NCBI GenBank assembly: GCA_000697055.1
Contig: JNDT01002271.1
Coordinates: forward strand, 1 to 17,547
Reading direction: 5' to 3'
Source: Saksenaea vasiformis B4078
Taxonomy: Eukaryota > Mucoromycota > Mucoromycetes > Mucorales > Saksenaeaceae
Length of the DNA: 17,547 bases
Shown here in pieces: positions 10,268 to 17,547 of the stretch. How positions within the stretch are numbered: position 1 is the stretch's first letter; the number at the start of each line of letters is the position of its first letter. The position numbers were made by a program, and so were the translations under genes. The notes under the pieces are model-generated. The model was not told the origin of the DNA. It saw nothing but the letters and a program-made list of their open reading frames with translations, and did not search any database.

Positions 10268-11445
10268 GGACGCGAAGAGGGTGGCGAGATTTGGCTTTGG
10301 GACGCGGAAGGCGAAATCGACTAGCAAGGAAAATAAACTCCGGCTCGATTAGTGAGATGCCCGACAAGAAAAGGACGAGGTCCGGTGCAAGGGAACACGG
10401 CATAACCCTGGTCGATAACGATGTTAGCAGAATACTTTACTACCATATTCCTCCTCATTGGGAGCAGGTACTGGCGTTTCATTTGTTGTAGCGTAATCTG
10501 TGTCGCTTTATGTCTCCAGTAGAAGTGCAAAAACGGGCTTACTTCTGTGCGCTTCTCTAGTGATAGCAATAATTTTCTCCGTTAAAAATATCTTTATGGA
10601 GTATTTGATGACACTCCTCAAAAACCATATGCTTTAATAAACATTTTTCTCCATGTGATAGTAGGTAACGAACAGCTTTCTATGTCCATACTGTTAAGCG
10701 ATGCTACCAGGGGGGAAAGGTTGCCGTAACCCCACAGTATGCACAGAGAGTAAAAATGTAAGCTTTTTTCTGACGTGTGGGGATGGTATTTCATACTTGC
10801 ATTAAGAACTAAGATAAGCTGTAAGAGGAAGTGCTATAACCCCTCGCGCATGACGTACACCATGTAATCGAGTCGCAGCTTTCGAACTGGTCTCCAGACC
10901 GATCCTGCATAAAGTAGACATTAGGGATAAGGTACACGTTATAGCAGAAGAACTTCTCGGAAGGGCGTCATCGTATGCACGGCACGTGCAACACCCGTGC
11001 TGTGCCTAAACATATAAATGAGGATTAGCGGCTGCTTGTTGAGAGAGACAGTGCTCTCAATAGCGGCAACAAAACATTAGAAAAGGATTTGCATCTGTGT
11101 GACCTGGCAATTTATGCGAATGGTTTCTATGGACACCGGTTCTGGCCATATACCAACAAACATCCATTTTCTTTATGCAGGATCACTCCTTCTTATTTAG
11201 CCATGCATTTCTCTATTTACTAGGTTATTATGATGAATGACTGGAAAGATCCAAAGTAATATGTTTACAACGAAGAGCGGTTGGGCGTCTACATTTGTTT
11301 GATATGTTCGAGTCAACAGCTCATCTTGACTTGTCGTTCTATTTGATTGGCCGAAATTTCTCTCAGAATTGGTTGCCCAATCAAATCAGCCTACATCACA
11401 CGAAAGGAACAGGACACGTTCCTTGATCTTTTTCATTCGTTACCG
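10268..11445. promoter_or_regulatory. Shared divergent intergenic region of GET5 and SEC66
   Basis: About 1.18 kb without a recognisable gene; the short open frames at 10109-10569 are shadows or chance. It contains a 9-bp inverted repeat TGCTATAAC (10832-10840) / GTTATAGCA (10938-10946), enclosing a GGTCT-CC-AGACC mini-hairpin. It also contains a 10-bp stem (10977-10986 with 10996-11005, one G-T pair), followed by TATAAAT at about 11014, and a CCAAT palindrome near SEC66. Promoter identity is inferred from position. Confidence 0.45.
11341..11386. promoter_or_regulatory. Inverted CCAAT-box pair upstream of SEC66
   Basis: ATTTGATTGG (11341-11350) and CCAATCAAAT (11377-11386) form a perfect 10-bp inverted repeat with a 26-bp spacer. 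A further ATTGG lies inside the spacer. CCAAT is the target of the HAP/NF-Y complex in fungi. The pair ends 59 bp before the SEC66 start codon at 11446, a fitting place for a proximal promoter. The role is inferred. Confidence 0.45.
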
Positions 11446-12129
11446 ATGTCTTCGTTGCTGCTGCCAGCCCTCTATCTTGGCGGCTGCATTGCCGCCATGA
11501 GCGTTTTTTCTTATGTATACCGTCGAGCCACAGGTAAGTGATACACGGAATCGCGCCAATTGATCTGAGGGTCTGTTCTCCTAGGCTTCAAACCTGTTGA
11601 GCCCTGGTTTCCGGTAAACGTGGAAAGGGAACAATACATTGCACTTTTGAATAGTGAAACAACCGTTCCCGAACATCATTTGCGTGCAGCTCTACTACGT
11701 CGTGCAATGGAAGGCTGCCGTCGCCTGTTTCAAATGCAACAAGAGGAACCAGCACTTCAACAGTTGATGCGAACGGGTAGCATCGGTGATGATTTATGGC
11801 GCGACTTCTCCGTGGCTAAGCAAGAGACTATGATGGAACTTCAGCAAATATCTCAGGAGGCGGAAACATACAAAAAGGGATGGGGTCAGACAATTTTCTC
11901 TCTGGCCGCTCAGATGTTGGAGCACGAGAAGCAAAAGCAGCTGCAAGTGGAAATGAAAACCTTGCGCGAAACCGAGGAAAAGAAACGATTAATTGCGGAA
12001 AAACGCCAACAAAAGGAAGCACAGGAGTCCGAGGAAAGGAGAGTGAAACAAGCCAAGAAAGCAGAAGAGGAACTATTGCGGATGGAGGAAGAGGAGAAGA
12101 AAAAACAAAAGGGCAAGGGCAAGAAATGA
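11446..12129 (+). CDS. SEC66: Sec66/Sec71-like subunit of the ER Sec63 translocation complex
   Basis: Two exons, 11446-11533 and 11585-12129, joined in phase 1 across a 51-nt GTAAGT...CTAG intron; 210 residues. Residues about 3-23 (LLLPALYLGGCIAAMSVFSY) form a single N-terminal membrane anchor, followed by a short linker and the family motif EPWFP. The cytosolic domain carries LRAALLRRAM (about 60-70), the signature PALQQLMRTGSIGDDLW (about 85-101) and GWGQTIF (about 128-134), all typical of Sec66. Residues about 145-210 are a Lys/Glu-rich coiled coil ending in a polylysine-like tail, longer and more charged than I expect for the yeast protein. Known: Sec66 (Sec71) with Sec62, Sec63 and Sec72 drives post-translational import of proteins through Sec61 into the ER. 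I chose the ATG at 11446 because it places the anchor at the N terminus; the open frame extends upstream without family similarity. Confidence 0.92.
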
Positions 12130-12967
12130 TTTTGACGATCTCCCTTTTTTTTCTATTCCAAGTTGTTACTACTGTAGATAACATTAGCAAATCTCTTTAT
12201 GGAAGTGACATAAAGTTGCACAAGAATCGATATATCAGCCGTATAACATAGCTAGAAGGGGTTCAAAGGAAAAATAACGGTGTGGACATGATAAACTGAT
12301 GATAACGATTTGACGCAAAAAAAAAAAAAAAAGAAAGAAAGAAATAATGATAATGATTCCTTCCTGTATTATCGGTTACCCTTGTTTATTACCCGCCCCG
12401 CAACTATTTCCTCCTCGATTTTTGGTGTATACTTTTGCTCCTCGATTGTATATTACTAACGACACGCTATTCGAAAAAGAGAGAGAGGGAAAAGGAAAAA
12501 AGGTGGCCACGTTACTCCTTTCGCCACCTCTCGACGTAACTCTAATTTCTAGTCCATTATAGCTCGTGGCTATGCTACAAAAGTGAAGGCAAATAACAAA
12601 TAGTTTGGGTCTCCTATGATCCTGAATGCATCACAGACTTGCTGCTAACGTGTTTATGTAAAAGGAAAAAAGCACCAAACAGATTGAGTCTAAGGAGGAT
12701 GCTGCGATATGCTAGCTAGTAGATCTTCGTAAGACTTCCGCCTTATTCATGCCATTGAGGAGATCAGAAAGGGGGCGGAAAGGTGTTACAACAAAAAGAC
12801 AACAGGAGAATTAGGAGAATTGTGCAGAGGCCAGGGATAGGTACGTGGACCGCTGGATGTCATGGATCTCCCTTTTAAAAAGTGTCATATTTTCCCACTT
12901 TCGGCATCCTTTTTTTTATTTCTTCTTTCTTCATTGTTGCTTTCCACACCCAATATTGTTTTCGTCC
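12130..12967. other. Intergenic region between SEC66 and the seven-TM gene
   Basis: Holds the SEC66 3' UTR and the upstream region of the next gene. It contains a poly(A) run passing into GAAA repeats at about 12317-12343. The open frame 12347-12562 lacks recognisable features. The open frame at 12845 runs into the following gene, but its first 41 codons are Phe-rich translation of a pyrimidine-rich leader and I treat them as untranslated. A CCCAAT sits at about 12949-12954. Confidence 0.55.
12317..12343. repeat. Poly(A)/(GAAA) microsatellite
   Basis: An uninterrupted run of about 15 A residues is followed by three GAAA units. It lies downstream of SEC66 and is a simple sequence repeat with no further content. 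Confidence 0.85.
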
Positions 12968-14212
12968 ATGGATTCCATGTCGCACGATAATGCAACGACT
13001 TCCAAGTTCATGGTAGAACTTGGAACGTCCGGTCCGGATCTTTTAGAAATTGGTTCAGAGTTTATTTCTTTGACATGTATTACAGTTCTGGCCCTTGCTT
13101 TGGGCGCCAAAACCTACGGCGAGAAACTCAAGTCCTTGAACTATGGTCGCCTCCTTGTCATTATTCTGTATACGCTCTCTTGGGCTTTTGCTACAACCTC
13201 GGTTGTCGTCGTATCTACAAATAACAGTACGTCCATGTTTTACCGGTTCCCGTCAGATTACTAACAATCAGCTTATAGATAACATAATTTCATGTACTCT
13301 CGGTATGCTGGCATGCGACTTCTTTTATGCTGGTAGTAAAATTGCCATTTATGCTTGGTAAGCTACTTGTGGAAGCTATCACTCGCTTATTCATTTTCTC
13401 TCCTTTACAAAGGCTTATTGAACGTGTCCATCTGGTAACGGCTGTCAAAACAACACGTCTTAAGACTTGTCAATATAAATTCCACATTCTGCTTCTATGT
13501 CCTTACGTGATTATCTTTGTTCTCATGGTACGTTGATTGAGACAAATAGCATCCTCATCTAAACATTCTTTATCCAGTTGTCTTTCCGAAACATTTATCT
13601 CGAGGATGATGGCAAATGCACAATTGGTTTACAATACATTGCCAGTATCCCTCTTTTGGTCTACGATTTCATCTTTAACTTGTACCTGACCTGGCTGTTC
13701 ATGAGCCCATTGATGAATGTCGGCAGAAACTCTCGCACAGACTGGAAACGCTCGAGACTTTACCGCCTTGCCCGTCGTACTCTTGTCGCCTCGCTTGTGT
13801 GTCTCTTGATTTCGTTCTTTAACGTCTTGATCGTGGTGATTACTGCAGGTCACGAACGAGGTCTTGTATGCTTAACCATGTGTACCGTGGATGTGACGGT
13901 AAGTTCGATGCATTCTACATTCACTGTGCAACTCTTTCTCACTCGCTTCTCCCTTAGGTAAACGTTGTCACTGTCCACTGGGTCACAACATCTGGATCAA
14001 GCAGTGGTGGCGACGGCCGACAGAAGAACACTCACACTGCCGACCATGTCACTGGCGAAATGACCTTCGACGCCGGCGAGCCAGGTCACGAGAAGTCCAT
14101 GAAATACGACATCCCTATGGTTCATCCCAATCACAACGATGACGACAGTGATAGCGGTCGATCTGCTGAAGTCTCACATACAAGTGGAAAGCCATTACAA
14201 GGATACTCCTAA
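12968..14212 (+). CDS. Seven-transmembrane protein, GPCR-like topology (uncharacterised fungal family)
   Basis: Five exons: 12968-13226, 13279-13357, 13413-13527, 13578-13898 and 13958-14212. Introns are 50-59 nt; the phases 1, 2, 0, 0 all fit, giving 342 residues. Seven hydrophobic segments are visible: FISLTCITVLALALG, RLLVIILYTLSWAFATTSVV, IISCTLGMLACDFFYAGSK, FHILLLCPYVIIFVLM, ASIPLLVYDFIFNLYLTWLF, LVASLVCLLISFFNVLIVVI and GLVCLTMCTVDVTVNVVTV. A basic loop with ERVHLV and RLKTCQ follows TM3, and a DDGKCTIGLQY turn precedes TM5. The tail of about 75 residues is hydrophilic, His/Asp/Ser-rich and probably cytosolic. The N terminus is short and contains an Asn-Ala-Thr sequon. I recognise the pattern as a conserved fungal multi-pass family but know no established function. 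No DRY or NPxxY motif of classical GPCRs is seen, so receptor function is only a possibility. The start at 12968 has G at +4; a second ATG at 12977 is close. Confidence 0.85.
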
Positions 14213-14213
14213 T

Positions 14214-14253
14214 AGCGCCCTGATAATAACCCATTTTCCTGGAGTTGGGCGCT
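14214..14253 (+). other. Hairpin directly after the seven-TM stop codon
   Basis: AGCGCCC (14214-14220) and GGGCGCT (14247-14253) are perfectly complementary across a 26-nt loop, followed by a T-rich stretch. It begins two bases after the stop codon, so in the mRNA it would form a stem at the start of the 3' UTR. A role in stability or 3' processing is possible but not shown. Confidence 0.5.
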
Positions 14254-15362
14254 TTTCTCTTAGCAAAGATATATATTAAAACAGAATGTCAATGTTTTTT
14301 CATACCTCTAAACCGTAATGATATTACTTAAACAAGATCTTTTTTCCTTTTTTGATTGGCAACGAAATGGATCAGGAGAAATGCTGGGCGATCAGCGCAC
14401 GAGGTGATCAACACGTCCACCCTCTTTACCGTATCTCCGACCTCTTTTTTTTTTATAAGGGGCTCTGTCAAGGAGTACAAAAAAAATTTGGCGTACTGAA
14501 TCGAGCGTATGGAGGCCGTGTGGTGCATAACATGGATCAAACGTAAATTGTACTAGCTTTCATTTATTTGTAGTTTAGCATCATACGATGTCCTGAAGCC
14601 AAAAAAAAAACACGAAGAGGAGCACTGGGTGACAGAAATGTACTGATCTCACGAGAGAAATGCATTTAGTACGGAGTAAATTGTATCCTAGTTTCTGGTT
14701 GTCCAAATGCCGGTTTTTCGCCCGAGATGGATAGTATAGATACTATTGATCTTCAAAGGTTGGATAATTTTATGTGCACGCGCAAAATGACGCTGGCAGA
14801 TCCAAGCATTTGCCGAATTCGCTTTAGACAATGGTTCATCGTGTGTAACAGCTGCATAGCGAGAGACATTGACACATTGACGCTATTTGGATAAAGAAGC
14901 TAGTTAATACGAGAAAGCCTACCGAAGTAGATTTCTCCAGAATTTTCGAGGTTCGCATAGACACTGCATACTGCATATGCTCGTGATATCTGCATGTATC
15001 TCCATTGATCCTTTTGATGCAACACGTTTCATATACGTATTCACCTGGAAACAAAAGGTGCATGCTCCTGTCTTGCTACTTAAATAAACAACGGTCAGAA
15101 AAAAAAAGAAAACGTCGTCGCATTTGAATACATGAAAGTCAAGATAGCGCGCGTCGTCTAGTTCACTGTCTGGCTTTGTGACTTTTTTACCCTTTCGTTT
15201 TTTTTCCCCCGTCTCATCGATTTCTTCCCCCCCTTTTTTTTTTTTTTTTAAAAAAAAAAGAAAGATTTCAGGCGTAAATCCTTATGATTATTTTTTAAAC
15301 AAGTTTGTTGGATACATTGACACTCAGTCTGCCAGAGTAACGCGATGATGGTCCGACTCGTA

Positions 15363-15417
15363 GTTGACAATAGCTAACTTGCAGGATCTTGCCGCAACGG
15401 CTGCTTGCATTGTCAAC
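15363..15417. repeat. 9-bp inverted repeat able to form a 55-nt hairpin
   Basis: GTTGACAAT (15363-15371) and ATTGTCAAC (15409-15417) are exact complements. Two further G-C pairs can stack inside after a single bulged A. The loop is about 30 nt. It lies in a stretch with no gene and could be a structured transcript, a protein-binding site or chance. Confidence 0.5.
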
Positions 15418-16411
15418 TTTTTGTAGGATGGGCCAATAATGCATATTCAGCAGGATTTTTGAGCAACCTTTTGGTAGCTAGATACTTGTTTCGACAATTC
15501 ACAAGGGAGTGGAGGAATTTGGAATGTAGGAGTCTTAAACGCTAGCATACTAAGTTCCCGTAGCGCCGTTGAATAATTATGTTTTTTTCTCGAGGCTCCT
15601 TTCTAAAGTACTATATAGTTAGCCATGGTACTACTGGTCTCTGGCTACATAGCGGCTCAAAAAAATGGGTCTGGATTAGAAATCACTTCCCGTTGGTTAT
15701 CCATTGAAACATGAGAAGTTTTTTCTAATCACACATCCAGACTGTTACTGTTGTGATAGCGTAGGCATAGTTAGAAAGGGTCTTCTAGTGTGCTACTTTA
15801 TAGTACTGTAGTTGTGACCTACAAACTAGCCTCATTTGCAAATACAATCCATCCGTCAACGATGTGTAATGTACAAATCTCTGAGATTGTATAGATCTTG
15901 GACATTGTCAAGAATTTAGACGTTCGCTATAAAGTTTGCGGCAGTTGTATATTGCTTTTAGGATCCAATATAGCAGACTGTTGCTAGATTTCGTAGATGT
16001 CACGTTTGCTTAGAAAATATTCTACATTTGCGATTGTATGGATTGAACTACTGTTTCTTTGTCTGCCAATGATGTAGATTTCGGTTAGTAACATATAATT
16101 GAACATTCCCTTAACAAAGCAGTCATGAGAAAACAGTGCAGTAACACGGAAGATCAAAAGAATAAAGATACAAGATATATGTTTTATCCTTGTTATGACT
16201 TTCTTATTATTCATACCAGGTCGCAAAATGATGCTCCCTCTATTGTAAATTGTCAACATCAGTAAAGAAACTACCTAAACAGAGAAACTACAGAAAGCAG
16301 AATCCCCGTTAGGGCCAAGTAGATCAATATGTCAGCATGTTTTCAAAGTCTGGATAGGAGCACAGAACAATTGTCACAGTAATTAAAGACGGATCCTGAT
16401 ATTGAAAAAAA

Positions 16412-16418
16412 TATAAAA
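16412..16418 (+). promoter_or_regulatory. TATA box of the small ORF at 16469
   Basis: TATAAAA lies 51 bp before the ATG at 16469, followed by an A-rich then a C/T-rich stretch ending in TTCAAAA directly before the start codon. This is a textbook fungal core promoter layout for a short 5' UTR. It is the main reason to take the small frame seriously. Confidence 0.5.
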
Positions 16419-16468
16419 GCCATAAAATAAGTCCAAAAAGCCGTCATCTCTTTGCATTCTCTTCAAAA

Positions 16469-16753
16469 ATGACAAGAATAAAGGCCGTATCCGCTATACG
16501 GATTGGTTTCTTATCTCCAGTGGGTATGGTCTGTTCCCGGGATCCAGAAGGGAAGTCAATTGTCGTGCCTGCAATTCAGCCGACCAATCAGAGCGAGGAA
16601 TCGCGCAGCAACCTTTTGTGTCCCATAACCTCTTTACCGATCGATCAAGACAGCTGCGACACCCTCAACAAAATCAGCGACATTACCAACACCGATGCTG
16701 CGACACAGTGCTGCGACAGCTTAGAAAACAATATAAATACGTTGAAGTGTTAA
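16469..16753 (+). CDS. Possible small protein (94 aa), unknown
   Basis: A single-exon frame of 94 codons begins MTRIKAVSAIRIGFLSPVGM. The N terminus is basic then mildly hydrophobic (AIRIGFLSPVGMV), which could be a weak targeting signal. The rest is polar with six cysteines, three of them late (TQCCDSLENN and a final KC). It has a TATA box 51 bp upstream, an A at -3 before the ATG, and AATAAA at about 16759-16764, just after the stop. I recognise no family. It may be a real small gene or a non-coding RNA with a chance frame; a C-terminal splice extension is not evident. Confidence 0.4.
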   Translation: MTRIKAVSAIRIGFLSPVGMVCSRDPEGKSIVVPAIQPTNQSEESRSNLLCPITSLPIDQDSCDTLNKISDITNTDAATQCCDSLENNINTLKC

Positions 16754-16950
16754 TCAAAATAAATCATCAACCGTTTTATCTTCTCTTTTATTGTTTTGTT
16801 TATTTCCCTGTGATCCCCCGTGAGTTTGACCATTGTACATCCTTTGGAAGACCAACTCAGATCAAGGCCCACTACGTATACGACACAATCAGAAACAATA
16901 TTCTGTGCACAGCGCAGCAATATGTACACGGCAAAATGTGATTTGTCAGC

Positions 16951-16955
16951 AAAAA
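16951..16955 (-). terminator. RNA polymerase III terminator of tRNA-Val
   Basis: Five T residues on the minus strand directly after the discriminator base; T4 or longer is the standard Pol III stop signal. Confidence 0.85.
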
Positions 16956-17029
16956 TGATTCCTGCCAGATTCGAACTGGCGACCGTCTGTGTGTTAGACA
17001 GACGTGATAACCAACTACACCAAGGAATC
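16956..17029 (-). tRNA. tRNA-Val (anticodon AAC)
   Basis: A complete 74-nt cloverleaf on the minus strand. Acceptor GATTCCT (17029-17023) pairs fully with AGGAATC (16963-16957), and A at 16956 is the discriminator. The D arm is GTGT...TCAC. The anticodon stem TCTGT/ACAGA closes the loop CTAACAC with anticodon AAC. The T arm is GCCAG-TTCGAAT-CTGGC. A- and B-box sequences (TGGTGTAGTTGG, GTTCGAATC) are intact. There is no intron and no encoded CCA, as in eukaryotes. A TTTTT Pol III terminator (minus strand, 16955-16951) follows immediately. Confidence 0.97.
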
Positions 17030-17030
17030 A

Positions 17031-17078
17031 TATATTTAATCAAATTTTCTTTCATATATTTAATCAAATTTTCTTTCA
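17031..17078. repeat. Perfect 24-bp tandem duplication upstream of tRNA-Val
   Basis: Two identical copies of TATATTTAATCAAATTTTCT plus TTCA occupy 17031-17054 and 17055-17078. They begin two bases upstream of the tRNA 5' end, in its 5' flank, where AT-rich sequence with TATA-like words can assist Pol III initiation. The perfect identity suggests a recent duplication. Confidence 0.95.
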
Positions 17079-17547
17079 TATAGAAATTATTAAAAATTTA
17101 TAGATTGCGAAGTCTTGTTTAAAAAAATAGCTTTATTAAATTTAACTTATTTTAAAATAAATAATTCAATAAATATAAAAAAACTAAATAGTAAAATATA
17201 AATATAATATAATAAAAATTATTTTTTATAAAAAAAAGTTAAAAACTGTTGTATCTGTCGTATTTCGACATCCTTTTCATAATGTTTCAGTTATCGCCAG
17301 ATGAACTTGTAAAATTTTCATTGTCACACGAGTTTTTCTTCTTCATTGCGGACCTGCGGTAATCTAAATCTAGTTCCTGATTTTTGTTACCGACTGTCCA
17401 GGGCCATCATTGTCTATTTTCACTACCAATTGTAGATCACTTTTGTAATTGCACCATTGGTATCTTTGGACTCAGTTGAATGAAAACTTTTACTCTCGTC
17501 ATTACTGGTTTACAAGATGTCTCACTATCAATGTCCCGATCATATTT
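17079..17547. other. AT-rich island and unassigned right end
   Basis: From 17079 to about 17240 the sequence is extremely AT-rich with short A and T runs. From about 17245 base composition returns to normal. An ATG at about 17283 opens a 27-codon frame only; no splice continuation or domain is recognisable on either strand before the window ends. Confidence 0.6.

Larger units (their letters stand above)
14254..16468. other. Gene-poor region of about 2.2 kb
   Basis: I find no convincing coding region; the open frames at 14328-14546, 14836-15063 and 15984-16259 have no domains or plausible splice partners. Structure seen: a T16-A10 tract at 15234-15259 within pyrimidine-rich sequence, a 9-bp inverted repeat GTTGACAAT/ATTGTCAAC at 15363-15371 and 15409-15417, and an imperfect inverted pair around GTCTGGAT (about 15670) and ATCCAGAC (about 15735). 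A TATA box for the next small gene lies at 16412. Confidence 0.5.

Noticed and set aside
11828..12251. Long frames on both strands across the end of SEC66
   Set aside because: Shadows of the Lys/Glu-rich coiled coil of SEC66; codon-biased GA-rich sequence leaves other frames open.
12845..12967. N-terminal extension of the seven-TM protein by 41 codons
   Set aside because: Phe-rich translation of a pyrimidine-rich leader; the Met at 12968 gives a normal start just before the first membrane segment.
16750..17083. Overlapping frames spanning 16750-17083 on both strands
   Set aside because: They run through the tRNA-Val gene and the tandem repeat, so they are chance frames.
1..17547. CRISPR arrays, rRNA genes or bacterial-style operons
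   Set aside because: No regularly spaced repeats or rRNA-like sequence; introns and gene content are eukaryotic.

Overview
This is nuclear DNA from a filamentous fungus, most likely an early-diverging one (Mucoromycota, probably Mucorales). The genes are interrupted by very short GT-AG introns (about 45-71 nt), many with a CTAAC or CTGAC-like branch site. Two genes are clear fungal versions of ER-targeting factors (Get5/UBL4 and Sec66/Sec71). The left side carries a Fanzor (eukaryotic TnpB) gene next to a MULE transposase, which is typical accessory content in these genomes. The species assignment is inference from gene content, not a database match.

Layout. Positions 1-1920 (minus strand): N-terminal part of a Fanzor RNA-guided nuclease gene. 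It runs off the left edge just after the first RuvC motif (GLDPGIRSLF) and has eight phase-compatible small introns. Positions 2695-3889 (plus): a decayed Mutator-like (MULE) transposase with a SWIM zinc finger, head-to-head with the Fanzor gene. The two may be cargo and transposase of one element. Positions 3815-5878: a GC-rich patch that may be the element's end, then about 1.9 kb without a recognisable gene. Positions 5879-8678 (plus): a four-exon gene for an 870-residue protein with an H2A-like histone-fold N terminus and a long disordered tail. Positions 9491-10267 (minus): the Get5/UBL4 ubiquitin-like protein. Positions 11446-12129 (plus): the Sec66/Sec71 translocon subunit. Positions 12968-14212 (plus): a five-exon seven-transmembrane protein. 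Positions 14213-16468: no recognisable gene. Positions 16469-16753 (plus): a possible 94-residue small-protein gene with a TATA box and a poly(A) signal. Positions 16956-17029 (minus): tRNA-Val(AAC), preceded by a 24-bp tandem duplication and an AT-rich island. The last 290 bases hold nothing recognisable.

How the genes relate. GET5 (delivery of tail-anchored proteins to the ER) and SEC66 (post-translational import through Sec61/Sec63) are divergently transcribed from a shared 1.18-kb intergenic region that contains several inverted repeats. The most noteworthy part is the left 4 kb, a putative MuDR/MULE-Fanzor composite. The Fanzor reading frame is well preserved over about 500 codons apart from one likely 1-nt frameshift, while the neighbouring transposase has clearly decayed.
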